Positions 7,471-15,787 of a stretch of DNA of 64,000 nt are shown piece by piece. Made by a program: the position numbers and the translations under genes. Under the pieces are notes generated by a model, which worked only from the letters and a program-made list of their open reading frames with translations, was not told the DNA's origin and made no database searches. The stretch is from Paenibacillus_T sp033239625. Its GTDB lineage: Bacteria; Bacillota; Bacilli; Paenibacillales; Paenibacillaceae. The stretch spans positions 1-64,000 of the forward strand of contig NZ_BTCK01000032.1 in NCBI RefSeq assembly GCF_033239625.1, written 5' to 3'. Each line of letters starts with the position of its first letter. Position 1 is the stretch's first letter.

Positions 7471-8616
7471 ATGACAATGGAAAGACAATCGCGATCGAAT
7501 CATGAGTACGAGGCAAGCTTCAATTGGGATTTGAATAGACATCTAGGCAATCGCAGCAAGAAGTCGCTTGGGAGATCTCGCTTGGCGTGGGGAGTAGCAA
7601 TCGTATCGATGCTTGCGATGCTCACGCTGGCTGGATGCGGCGGAGAATCCAAGTCGAAGGCGGCAAGCGGCAGCGGCGATTCTCCGTACGAAACGCTCGA
7701 GCTTCGCTATCAAGGCAGCGTCGGCGCAGTCACCTATCCGGAGCTTGCAGAGGCGCTCGGCTATCTGGCACCGATCAAGCTGAATTGGATCGGCAATACG
7801 ATCAGCGGCCCGCAGGATATTCAAACGGCTGCGACGGGGCAATCGGACTTCGGCGGCGCGTTCAACGGCGCGATCGTGAAGCTCATCTCAGCGGGAGCCT
7901 CGGTGAAAGCGGTAATTGGTTATTACGGAGTAGATAAGGATACATACATCGGATTTTACACCCTTGATGATAGTCCCATTAAGACGGCGAAGGATCTGAT
8001 CGGCAAAAAAATCGGCGTGAATACGCTGGGCGCACACTCGGAGTTTGTTATCAAAGAGTATCTGCGTCGCAACGGCCTGACGGAAGATGAAATCAAACAA
8101 GTGACACTTGTCGTCATTCCTCCGGTCAGCACGGAACAGTCGCTGCGCCAGAAGCAGATTGACGTTGCAGCACTGGGCAGCATCCTGCGAGACAAGGCGC
8201 TGGAGCGGGGCGGTATCCGGCCGCTGTTTACAGACTTTGACCTGTTCGGTACGTTCACCGCAGGCAGCTACGTATTCACCAACAAATTCATTAAAGACAA
8301 TCCGAACACGGTTCATAAATTCGTAGAGGCAGTGGGCAAAGCAATCGAGTGGGCTCGCACAACGCCGCGCGAAGAGGTCATCGCCAAGTACAAGGAAATT
8401 ATCGAGAAGCGAGACCGCAAAGAAGACACGACCGCCATTCAGTTCTGGAAAAGCACAGGCATTGCAGGCGCAGGCGGTTACATCCGCAAGGATGAATTCC
8501 AGGTCTGGACCGACTGGCTCGTCAAGGACGGCGAACTGAAAGAAGGTCAAATCAAACTCGACGATCTCTACACCAACGAGTTCAGCGCCTATAAAGACGT
8601 TGAAGAGAAGAAGTAA
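7471..8616 (+). CDS. sulfonate/nitrate/taurine-type ABC transporter substrate-binding lipoprotein
   Basis: This 381-aa protein belongs to the NMT1/SsuA-like periplasmic-binding-protein group: ELRYQGSVGAVTYPELAEALGYL, a tandem alpha/beta fold and the KDLIGKKIGVNT segment. A hydrophobic stretch ending in the lipobox LAGC (Cys56) predicts a membrane-anchored lipoprotein. The N-region before it is unusually long (about 37 residues), so the true start may be further in. ATG 7471 is chosen because GGAGAGGA lies 10 nt upstream. The gene is separated by 527 bp from its ATPase and permease partners. Ligand is inferred (organosulfonate) from the neighbouring flavin monooxygenase. Confidence 0.82.
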   Translation: MTMERQSRSNHEYEASFNWDLNRHLGNRSKKSLGRSRLAWGVAIVSMLAMLTLAGCGGESKSKAASGSGDSPYETLELRYQGSVGAVTYPELAEALGYLAPIKLNWIGNTISGPQDIQTAATGQSDFGGAFNGAIVKLISAGASVKAVIGYYGVDKDTYIGFYTLDDSPIKTAKDLIGKKIGVNTLGAHSEFVIKEYLRRNGLTEDEIKQVTLVVIPPVSTEQSLRQKQIDVAALGSILRDKALERGGIRPLFTDFDLFGTFTAGSYVFTNKFIKDNPNTVHKFVEAVGKAIEWARTTPREEVIAKYKEIIEKRDRKEDTTAIQFWKSTGIAGAGGYIRKDEFQVWTDWLVKDGELKEGQIKLDDLYTNEFSAYKDVEEKK

Positions 8617-8763
8617 ACCTAAGAGTCAAAGTCTCACCCAAAAAATAGAGAGCTCGCAAGAGCAGGCGATCGGACCTTATAAACGGGTTTAATCAATATC
8701 CTTAATCATTAACGCAAGTTTCACGAAAGCCGAAGGCGCCCATTATTTTCGTAACCAACGATC

Positions 8764-8879
8764 ATCGAAAGAAACAGTCCATACGAAAAGTAGTTTATTC
8801 ATTATGAAAGTAGCAGGCTAATCCGAATAAAACGTAATTGTCAGATCCTCGAAAGTAGCAGTCGATACGAATAGTAGGC
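8764..8879 (+). repeat. degenerate CGAAAGTAGCAG-type repeat cluster
   Basis: About six imperfect copies of a CGAAAGTAGCAGKC-like motif occur at roughly 15-25 nt intervals, the best at 8804-8817 and 8850-8863. The copies are not exact, and there is no CRISPR-like regularity. Confidence 0.45.
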
Positions 8880-8968
8880 GTACCATCCAATCGCAGCTAA
8901 GTCCCACCGAACAAAAGCTTTGTCACACCGTGACAACGCGGGCACCCGCTCGTATTACCAATACCCCG

Positions 8969-9050
8969 TCCTTCGGGAGTCCAGAGGGCGTCGCCCTTTG
9001 GGGCCCTCCCCTCAGGGGAGGGTTTGGGTGGGGTGTCAAATTGGTTTAAC
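8969..9050 (+). repeat. GC-rich hairpin repeat, copy A
   Basis: It has the layout GTCCAGAGGG, GGGGCCCTCCC, a hairpin CCCTCCCCT-C-AGGGGAGGG (9004-9022), TTTGGGTGGGG and ATTGGTTTA. The same order of blocks recurs at 17911-18000. It does not code for protein. Confidence 0.65.
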
Positions 9051-9100
9051 CCCCGCCTCGGGAGAGGCAAATATTCTATTTTTTCATTTTTCATAAAAAA

Positions 9101-9143
9101 TTAAATCCCCTTAACAAGGGGGTCCAGAGGGGGTCTCCCACCT
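9101..9143 (+). repeat. GC-rich hairpin repeat, partial copy C
   Basis: CCCCT-TAACA-AGGGG is followed by GGGGTCCAGAGGGGGTC, which matches the 5' block of copy A (GTCCAGAGGG). The copy stops right at the start codon of the ATPase gene, and its G-rich run supplies that gene's only candidate ribosome site. Confidence 0.5.
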
Positions 9144-9986
9144 ATGATCCAATTCAACAACGTGTCCAAAACATTCAAAGTCCGCAACGCGGCGGAAGGC
9201 CGCGGCGCCTTCACCACTTTCACCGCCGTCAAGGATGTGAACCTGGAAGTTAAAGATGGCGAGTTCATGGTCATCGTAGGCCCGAGCGGATGCGGCAAGT
9301 CGACCCTGCTCGATATGCTGGGCGGACTGACGAAGCCATCGTCCGGCGAAATTTTGCAGAGCGGCAGGCCGATTCAAGGTCCGGGACTGGATCGAGGCAT
9401 CGTATTCCAACAGTATGCGTTATTCCCATGGAAGACGGCGAAGCAAAACATCGAGTTCGGGTTGGAGGCGAAAGGCGTACCGCGCAAGGAACGGAGCGAA
9501 CGAGCAAGCTATTTCCTCGCACTTGTTGGGCTGGCCGGGTTCGAGCAGCGTTACCCGCATGAATTGTCCGGCGGTATGAAGCAGCGAGTCGCGATTGCGC
9601 GAAGCCTCGCATACGATCCGGAAGTGCTGCTCATGGATGAGCCGTTCGCAGCGCTGGATGCACAGACGAGGGAGACGCTGCAAGGTGAGCTGCTTCGCAT
9701 ATGGGAGCAGACGAAGAAGACGATTATTTTCATCACGCATGGTATTGATGAGGCTGTCTATCTGGGTCAGCGCGTTGCGGTGATGACGTCACGTCCCGGA
9801 ACGATCAAGGAAATAATCGATATCCCGATTGATACGCGCGGCGCGGAAGAAGATATTCGGTCGCTGCCGGAATTCGGCGAGCTGCGGCATCAGATCTGGG
9901 GGCTGCTGCGTGAGGAAGTATCGAAGGCAGAGCTATTGGAACGTAATAAGGCGCAAGGCGGCATTGCGATTAACAAGCGCGCATAG
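9144..9986 (+). CDS. ssuB: sulfonate/nitrate-type ABC transporter ATPase (SsuB-like)
   Basis: The 280-aa ATPase of a SsuABC/TauABC-type importer. Walker A GPSGCGKST is at residues 46-54, the Q-loop lies in VFQQYALFPWKT, the signature is LSGGMKQRVAIARSL, Walker B is VLLMDEPFAALD, and the H-loop is FITHGIDEAV. The FQQYALFPW segment is typical of the nitrate/sulfonate/taurine subfamily. There is no classic ribosome site; a G-rich run inside repeat copy C is 9-10 nt upstream of the ATG. The permease gene follows 27 nt after the stop. Symbol assigned by family, not by demonstrated substrate. Confidence 0.85.
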   Translation: MIQFNNVSKTFKVRNAAEGRGAFTTFTAVKDVNLEVKDGEFMVIVGPSGCGKSTLLDMLGGLTKPSSGEILQSGRPIQGPGLDRGIVFQQYALFPWKTAKQNIEFGLEAKGVPRKERSERASYFLALVGLAGFEQRYPHELSGGMKQRVAIARSLAYDPEVLLMDEPFAALDAQTRETLQGELLRIWEQTKKTIIFITHGIDEAVYLGQRVAVMTSRPGTIKEIIDIPIDTRGAEEDIRSLPEFGELRHQIWGLLREEVSKAELLERNKAQGGIAINKRA

Positions 9987-10013
9987 GAAGCGACAAGTAA
10001 AGGAGATGAGATT

Positions 10014-10844
10014 ATGGCTGTAATCGATAAATCGGTATCGGTCCCGCTCGGTACAGGCGCGCGAGTGCCATCGCTGCCGCTTGGAATTGTGTTTAAAGTG
10101 CTGAAGCGCAGCATAGCGATTCTGGTACTGCTTGCAGTTTGGGAGATCGTCCCGCGGACCGGAGCGGTCAATCCCACATTCCTTCCACCGTTTAGCAGAA
10201 TCATCGAAGCTTGGTGGGGACTGTTCACAGGCGGGGATTTGGCGGTTCATTTTCAAGCGAGCATCAGTCGTTCCCTATTTGGCTTCGGTCTTGCGATTGC
10301 CGCTGCCATTCCGCTTGGTCTGCTGATCGGCTGGTATCCGAAGGTGGCGGAACTGTTGAATCCTCTGCTGGAGCTGTTCCGCAACACGGCGGCACTCGCA
10401 TTGCTGCCCGTATTTACGCTGATCCTCGGGATCGGGGAGACGTCGAAAGTTACGATTGTGTTCTATTCCTGCTCATGGCCCATTCTTCTCAATACGATTA
10501 ACGCGGTTAAAAATGTTGATCCACTGCTTATCAAATCCGCCAAATCAATGGGTCTAGGCTCGCTGCGGTTGTTCCAGAAGGTCATCCTTCCCGCATCCGT
10601 CCCGACGATCTTCACCGGCATCCGGTTGGCGGGCGCTTATTCCATACTCGTGCTTATCGCCGCTGAGATGGTAGGGGCTAAGGCAGGCCTCGGCTATCTA
10701 ATTAACTACACGCAGTTCAGCTTCCAAATTCCGGAGATGTATGCGGGCATCATAACAGTCTCGCTGATAGGTATTCTGTTCAATCAGCTGTTGGTCACGC
10801 TGGAGCGCCGATTCTCCTCTTGGAAAACGCAATCGAACGATTAA
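10014..10844 (+). CDS. ssuC: sulfonate/nitrate-type ABC transporter permease (SsuC-like)
   Basis: A 276-aa integral membrane protein with about six predicted membrane segments. The binding-protein-dependent transport EAA region is seen as KSAKSMGLGSLRLFQKVILPASVPTIFTGIRLAGAYS. The downstream VLIAAEMVGAKAGLGYLI is typical of SsuC/TauC permeases. The ATG follows AAAGGAG with 8 nt spacing. It lies directly between the ATPase and the flavin monooxygenase, matching the transport-plus-desulfonation arrangement of ssu operons. Substrate is inferred. Confidence 0.85.
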   Translation: MAVIDKSVSVPLGTGARVPSLPLGIVFKVLKRSIAILVLLAVWEIVPRTGAVNPTFLPPFSRIIEAWWGLFTGGDLAVHFQASISRSLFGFGLAIAAAIPLGLLIGWYPKVAELLNPLLELFRNTAALALLPVFTLILGIGETSKVTIVFYSCSWPILLNTINAVKNVDPLLIKSAKSMGLGSLRLFQKVILPASVPTIFTGIRLAGAYSILVLIAAEMVGAKAGLGYLINYTQFSFQIPEMYAGIITVSLIGILFNQLLVTLERRFSSWKTQSND

Positions 10845-10872
10845 TCCGATTAACCTATAGGAGTGATAATTA

Positions 10873-12282
10873 ATGAGTCAAACTGACGCTAAACAATCGA
10901 ATTCGTTGTTTAACCCGAACCCAGGTTCCAGACAAATGCGCCTTGGCGCATTCATGATGATCCCCGGCCACCACGTTGCCGCATGGCGCTACCCGGAAGC
11001 TGAAGCGACAGGTGTGCTCGACTTCAATTTCTACAAGCAGCTTGCTCTTACAGCGGAGCGGGGCAAGTTCGATATGGTGTTTCTGGCAGATGGTTATGCC
11101 GTAGCAGAACGGTTCCCGGAGGCGCTCGAGCAGACGGTCAACGTAAGACCGGAGCCGTTTACGCTGCTGTCCGCACTTAGCTCGGTTACGGAGCGGATCG
11201 GTCTGGCGGGCACGGTATCTACAACTTACAATGAACCGTTCCATGTTGCGCGCAAATTCGCATCGCTCGACTACTTAAGCGGAGGCCGCGCTGCATGGAA
11301 CGTCGTTACTTCGGGTTCGGATGCCGAAGCGCGTAACTTTAATCTAGATAAGCATGTTCAGCATGATTTGCGCTATGAACGTGCGGAGGAGTTCGTCGAC
11401 GTTGTCGCTAAGCTGTGGGACAGCTGGGATGATGACGCCTTGCTGTACGACAAGGCTTCGGCTCGCTTTGCGGATCGGTCGAAGGTGCAGGCGATTAATC
11501 ATAAAGGGAAGTTCTTTAGTGTTCGCGGTCCGTTGAACGTAGCTCGTCCGATACAAGGGCATCCGGTAGTGATTCAAGCAGGCGCATCAGAGCCTGGCAA
11601 AGAGCTGGCGGCCCGTACGGCTGAAGTGATTTTCACCGCATGGCAGACGCTTGAGGAAGCACAGAAGTTTTATGCAGATGTGAAGGGCCGGCTTGCACGC
11701 TACGGCAGAACGGCCGATCAACTCAAAATTATGCCTGGCGTCTTCCCGATTATCGGGCGGACTGAAGAGGAAGCGTTGGAGAAGAAGGCATTGTTCGAGC
11801 AGCTAATTCCGGAACAGGCCGGTGTAGCGCTGTTGTCCGCGCTAATCAGCTTCGACTTGTCTGGCTATCCAGTCGACGGACCATTGCCAGAGCTTCCGCA
11901 GCTATCCCAAATTAATGGCGGCAAGAGCCGCTTCCAGCTGCTGAAGGATCTGGCCGACCGGGAGCAGTTGACGATTCGGCAGTTGTATCAGCGTATTGCC
12001 GGGGCTCGCGGCCATCGCGAAATTGTCGGAACGCCTTCGCAGATCGCGGACCAGCTGCAGGAGTGGTTCGAGAACGGCGCAGCGGACGGCTTCAACATTA
12101 TGCCGCCTTATCTGCCAGGCGGATTGGATGAATTCGTTGATTTTGTCGTGCCGGAACTTCAGCGGCGTGGACTGTTCCGCCTGGAATACGAAGGATCGAC
12201 ATTACGTGAAAATCTCGGTTTACAACGTCCTGTTAGACGATCAGTTGCTGAACCAAAAGAAGCTGTGCAGGTGGCGGAGTGA
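10873..12282 (+). CDS. LLM-class FMN-dependent monooxygenase (NtaA/SnaA/DszA family)
   Basis: This 469-aa protein has the signature opening of the NtaA/SnaA/DszA/DmoA branch of bacterial luciferase-like monooxygenases: MRLGAFMMIPGHHVAAWRYP, then FDMVFLADG, and SGGRAAWNVVTS around residue 140. Members use FMNH2 from a partner reductase and O2 to oxidise sulfur compounds or amino-polycarboxylates. Next to a sulfonate-type importer, oxidative release of sulfite from an organosulfur compound is the simplest reading. No flavin reductase gene is adjacent. The ATG follows TAGGAG. The last codons overlap the start of the MFS gene (GTGA). Confidence 0.9.
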   Translation: MSQTDAKQSNSLFNPNPGSRQMRLGAFMMIPGHHVAAWRYPEAEATGVLDFNFYKQLALTAERGKFDMVFLADGYAVAERFPEALEQTVNVRPEPFTLLSALSSVTERIGLAGTVSTTYNEPFHVARKFASLDYLSGGRAAWNVVTSGSDAEARNFNLDKHVQHDLRYERAEEFVDVVAKLWDSWDDDALLYDKASARFADRSKVQAINHKGKFFSVRGPLNVARPIQGHPVVIQAGASEPGKELAARTAEVIFTAWQTLEEAQKFYADVKGRLARYGRTADQLKIMPGVFPIIGRTEEEALEKKALFEQLIPEQAGVALLSALISFDLSGYPVDGPLPELPQLSQINGGKSRFQLLKDLADREQLTIRQLYQRIAGARGHREIVGTPSQIADQLQEWFENGAADGFNIMPPYLPGGLDEFVDFVVPELQRRGLFRLEYEGSTLRENLGLQRPVRRSVAEPKEAVQVAE

Positions 12283-13766
12283 GAGCTGCATCCGCAGACA
12301 GCGTTCATCGTATCGGCGGGGGAGGGAGTCGTCTGCAATTGGCGACGCTCTTCCTTGGCTCGTTTCTATCGATCTATCATGTTGTATCACTGAACGCTGT
12401 ACTGCCGGGCTTCATTAAGATTTTTCATGCTGACCTATCTACTGTGCAATGGTTAATGACAGGCTTCACGCTTGCTATGGGCATGGCGGCGCCGGTAACG
12501 GCCTACTTGGAAGAGCGTTTCGGCATCCGTCGATTGTTTCTGTTATGCGTGGTGCTGATTACGATATGCTCCATCCTATGCTCGTTCTCATGGAATATCG
12601 GCTCGCTTATTGTGTTTCGAACGCTGCAGGGCATTTTTTGCGGCATCATGCAGCCGTTGACGTTGTCTATCATCTATGGTTCCATGCCTCCAGAACGCCA
12701 CTCTTCTGCATTAGGCTGGTGGACAGCCTCGACGATTCTGGGGCCAGCGCTTGCACCAACGATTAGTGGATGGCTGATGCAGAATGATTGGCGGCTTATC
12801 TTCTGGATCACAGTACCGCTAGGTCTGCTAGTGTGGCAGATGGGAGGCTATGCACTTCCGGCCATAAGCAGAGGCGATGCTAAACGACCGGATTGGTGGA
12901 GTCTGATCGCCGTTTCTGGAGGTACGATGGCCATGCTGCTATTGTTCACTAATTTGAATCGATGGGGACTTCTTTCATTGTCGTCCATTTGCTGTGCAGC
13001 GGCTGCCATAGCGTTGATCGGATTGTTCATCTCTCGCAGTTTGCGGCAGGAGCATCCACTGCTTCAATTAAAATTGTTCAACAATCGGATGTTTACAGCG
13101 AGTTTGTCGGCATCTGTCATTCTCATCTCTGGTCTATACTCGGGCATTTATTTTATTCCTCTGTTCCTGCAACAGGTGCAGGGAATGTCGCCGATGTATG
13201 TGGGTCTACTGCTGCTTCTGCCGGCATTATCGATGACTCTGACGACAACAATATCAACTCGTTATTATGAACGCCTAGGTCCGCGTAAGTTAATCATTGC
13301 CGGAACGCTGCTATTGGTTGCCGCAACATGGCAATTCCGCAGTCTGACACCTAATGCTAGTCATGGTTATGTGATGCTGTGGATGACGGTCCGCTATATC
13401 GGCATAGGGTTGTCGATGACACCGTCGATGAACGCAGGTATGTCAGCAGTCGAACAACAGCTGTCGGCGCACGCCTCAGCGCTCATTAATTGGATTCGTC
13501 AAGCAGGGGGCGCATTAGCGCTTGGTATGATGACAGCCTACTTTACTTCCCGAACGATACATCATGGCGGATCGCCGAATACAGGTTTGGGGACGCCGGC
13601 AGCAACGGAAGCTTATATGAACGGCCTGAGCGATGTTTTTCTGCTTGCCAGTATCGTCACAGCCTTCGGGATTCCACTTGCGCTGCTGCTTCGACGACGT
13701 CAAGGAACAGTGCATTTGAGCTTAACAAATGAAGGGGAAGCGGGGGTAAGCGGCAGTAAGCTTTAA
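12279..13766 (+). CDS. DHA2-type MFS transporter (EmrB/QacA-like)
   Basis: A 495-aa polytopic protein, of the length and hydrophobicity expected for 14-segment drug:H+ antiporters. The first helix contains NAVLPGF; loop 2-3 carries the MFS motif as VTAYLEERFGIRRLF; and GWWTASTILGPALAPTISGWL is the antiporter motif C region typical of exporters. Start is GTG 12279, overlapping the monooxygenase stop by 4 bases, so the two are coupled. It could export a toxic substrate or product of the monooxygenase pathway, but this is inference; an unrelated drug efflux role is possible. Confidence 0.85.
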   Translation: MRAASADSVHRIGGGGSRLQLATLFLGSFLSIYHVVSLNAVLPGFIKIFHADLSTVQWLMTGFTLAMGMAAPVTAYLEERFGIRRLFLLCVVLITICSILCSFSWNIGSLIVFRTLQGIFCGIMQPLTLSIIYGSMPPERHSSALGWWTASTILGPALAPTISGWLMQNDWRLIFWITVPLGLLVWQMGGYALPAISRGDAKRPDWWSLIAVSGGTMAMLLLFTNLNRWGLLSLSSICCAAAAIALIGLFISRSLRQEHPLLQLKLFNNRMFTASLSASVILISGLYSGIYFIPLFLQQVQGMSPMYVGLLLLLPALSMTLTTTISTRYYERLGPRKLIIAGTLLLVAATWQFRSLTPNASHGYVMLWMTVRYIGIGLSMTPSMNAGMSAVEQQLSAHASALINWIRQAGGALALGMMTAYFTSRTIHHGGSPNTGLGTPAATEAYMNGLSDVFLLASIVTAFGIPLALLLRRRQGTVHLSLTNEGEAGVSGSKL

Positions 13767-13777
13767 GGATCATCGAT

Positions 13778-13806
13778 TTGTTCTGCCTGCCGATGATTGA
13801 TATACT
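13778..13806 (+). promoter_or_regulatory. candidate promoter of the heme monooxygenase gene
   Basis: TTGTTC (13778-13783) and TATACT (13801-13806) are 17 bp apart, 48 bp before the start codon. Confidence 0.5.
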
Positions 13807-13853
13807 TCAGTAGAATACAAGCCTATGAAGTGATCGGCAGAGGAGGATGCAGG

Positions 13854-14246
13854 ATGATACTAGTAACGAATACGATTGCAATTCGCAAGGGGCATGGCCG
13901 TACGGTCGCCGAGCGGTTCAAGAACCCGAAAGGTGTTCACCAAATGCCGGGCTTCGTTCGGATGGAGCTGCTGCTCTCCGAGGGAGTCGAAGAGCAGGAC
14001 GAGCTGAAAGTCAGCACGTTGTGGGAGTCCAAGGAAGCATTCGAGGGCTGGAAGAACAGCGATGCGTTCAAGCAGGCTCACTCTCATGCTGGCCGTGGCA
14101 AGCCATCGCAAGAAGGTGCAGAGAAAGCCGCCGAGGCTCCGACTCATCCGCATGCAAGCCAGCACGCGCAGTCCGAAGAGGGGCCAGTCATGCTGGGTGC
14201 GAAGCTGTCGATGCATGAGCTTCTGTTTACGCAATTGTCGGAATAA
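13854..14246 (+). CDS. IsdG/HmoA-like heme-degrading monooxygenase
   Basis: A 130-aa antibiotic-biosynthesis-monooxygenase (ABM) fold protein. The IsdG catalytic triad is preserved at matching positions: Asn6 (VTNT), Trp66 (EGWKNSD) and His76 (FKQAHSHA), compared with Asn7/Trp67/His77 in the staphylococcal enzymes. These enzymes open the heme ring to free iron. ATG 13854 follows AGGAGG. The C-terminus (about residues 80-110) is a His/Ala/Glu-rich extension (HPHASQHAQ) before a last strand. A terminator follows. It is probably a separate unit from the sulfonate cluster, given its own promoter. Confidence 0.88.
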   Translation: MILVTNTIAIRKGHGRTVAERFKNPKGVHQMPGFVRMELLLSEGVEEQDELKVSTLWESKEAFEGWKNSDAFKQAHSHAGRGKPSQEGAEKAAEAPTHPHASQHAQSEEGPVMLGAKLSMHELLFTQLSE

Positions 14247-14292
14247 TGTATGGCATGAAGGATGAAACGATATACTATGCAAGACGTAACTT

Positions 14293-14324
14293 AGGGGAGG
14301 ACGCCGTCAGGCTCTCCCCTTTTT
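14293..14324 (+). terminator. terminator after the heme monooxygenase gene
   Basis: AGGGGAG and CTCCCCT form the stem, followed by TTTTT. Confidence 0.82.
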
Positions 14325-14404
14325 GCGCGTGTTCTAGGGGTTTCTATTGGTACGTGAAAATGGTAAACTTTTATTGTTAACGTTTTCTGCTAAGGGAGTA
14401 AACA

Positions 14405-15775
14405 ATGGCTAAAATAAAAGTGAAATTCGCCTGCACGGAGTGCGGTACCGAATCACCTAAGTGGCTGGGCAAATGCCCAGGCTGCGGCGCTTGGAACTCC
14501 ATGGTGGAGGAGAAAGAAACGGTTGTTCGTACAACTGGAGCGGCGGGTGCTTCTGTTTTTCAAACGAAAGAAAAGCCGCGTTCCATCATACACATAGAGA
14601 GTGATCAAGAACCGCGCATCGATACGAAGCTTGGCGAACTGAATCGCGTCCTCGGGGGCGGTGTAGTCCCAGGCTCGCTAACGCTTGTCGGCGGAGATCC
14701 GGGTATCGGCAAATCCACCCTGCTGCTTCAAGCCTCACACTCACTTGCCGCTAGCGGCTTACGGGTGCTTTATATATCGGGCGAGGAATCGGTACGTCAG
14801 ACGAAGCTGCGCGCTGACCGTCTCGGCTCGCTGTCGGAACAGCTATATGTGTTGTGCGAGACGAATGTCGAATCGATCCGAGAAGCGATTGAATCGGTGA
14901 ATCCGGCGCTTGTCGTCATCGACTCCATTCAGACGGTATTTGATCCGAATGTTCAGTCTGCTCCGGGCAGCGTGGCGCAGGTTAGAGAGTGTACCTCTCA
15001 CTTCATGCGGATCGCCAAGATCAAAGGGGTCGCAACGGTGCTTGTCGGGCATGTAACCAAAGAAGGGGCAATCGCAGGACCGCGGATGCTCGAGCATATG
15101 GTCGATTGCGTGCTTTATTTTGAGGGCGAACGCCATCATACATATCGGCTGTTGCGTGCGGTGAAGAACCGTTTCGGTTCGACGAATGAGATCGGTATTT
15201 TCGAAATGGGTGAGAGCGGTTTGCGCGAGGTGGCGAATCCGTCGGAGTTGTTCCTGTCGGAGCGGCCGCTTGGCGTCGCAGGATCAACGGTTGTGGCGAG
15301 CATGGAAGGCACTCGGCCAGTTCTTGTCGAACTGCAGGCGCTTGTTGCGCCAACGAACTTCCCGTCTCCACGCCGGATGTCGGCTGGCATCGATCATCAT
15401 CGAATGGCGCTTATTATCGCGGTATTGGAGAAGCGTATGGGCATGTTTTTGCAAAATCAAGATGCATACCTGAACGTAGCGGGCGGCGTGAAGCTTGATG
15501 AACCGGCTGTCGATCTCGCGGCGGCTGTCAGTATTGCTTCCAGCTTCCGAGACGCGCCGACTCGGCCTTACGATGTCATCTTCGGCGAGGTCGGATTAAC
15601 AGGCGAGGTGCGTGCTGTATCTAGAGCGGAGCAGCGCGTTAGGGAAGCGGAGAAGTTAGGCTTCAAACGGGTTATTATGCCTGAGAACAGCTTGAAGGGA
15701 TGGAAACCGCCGTCTGGCATCGAAGTCATCGGCGTATCCACCGTAGCGGAGGCGCTCAAGGCAGCGCTCGGATAG
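14405..15775 (+). CDS. radA: RadA/Sms, DNA repair helicase-like ATPase
   Basis: RadA (456 aa) promotes branch migration and recombination-intermediate processing. The N-terminal C4 zinc finger is Cys10/13/24/27 (CTECG...CPGCG). Walker A GGDPGIGKST is at 96-105, the RadA-specific KNRFGSTNEIG motif lies around residue 255, and a Lon-protease-like domain forms the C-terminal third. ATG 14405 follows AAGGGAG. It is paired with disA 12 nt downstream, as in other Bacillota, where RadA and DisA act together in genome surveillance. Confidence 0.97.
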   Translation: MAKIKVKFACTECGTESPKWLGKCPGCGAWNSMVEEKETVVRTTGAAGASVFQTKEKPRSIIHIESDQEPRIDTKLGELNRVLGGGVVPGSLTLVGGDPGIGKSTLLLQASHSLAASGLRVLYISGEESVRQTKLRADRLGSLSEQLYVLCETNVESIREAIESVNPALVVIDSIQTVFDPNVQSAPGSVAQVRECTSHFMRIAKIKGVATVLVGHVTKEGAIAGPRMLEHMVDCVLYFEGERHHTYRLLRAVKNRFGSTNEIGIFEMGESGLREVANPSELFLSERPLGVAGSTVVASMEGTRPVLVELQALVAPTNFPSPRRMSAGIDHHRMALIIAVLEKRMGMFLQNQDAYLNVAGGVKLDEPAVDLAAAVSIASSFRDAPTRPYDVIFGEVGLTGEVRAVSRAEQRVREAEKLGFKRVIMPENSLKGWKPPSGIEVIGVSTVAEALKAALG

Positions 15776-15787
15776 AGGGGGCACAAT

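Larger units (their letters stand above)
8617..9143. other. repeat-rich intergenic region inside the sulfonate cluster
   Basis: 527 bp without a recognisable gene separate the binding protein from the ATPase. It contains a degenerate short repeat (8764-8879) and two GC-rich hairpin repeats (8969-9050 and 9101-9143). There is no clear terminator after 8616, so the cluster may still be one transcript. Confidence 0.7.

Noticed and set aside
8764..8879. CRISPR-like array
   Set aside because: Copies are imperfect, spacing is irregular and no cas genes are present.
6657..14324. Prophage or integrative element
   Set aside because: No integrase, transposase, att-like direct repeats or tRNA target was found at the borders.
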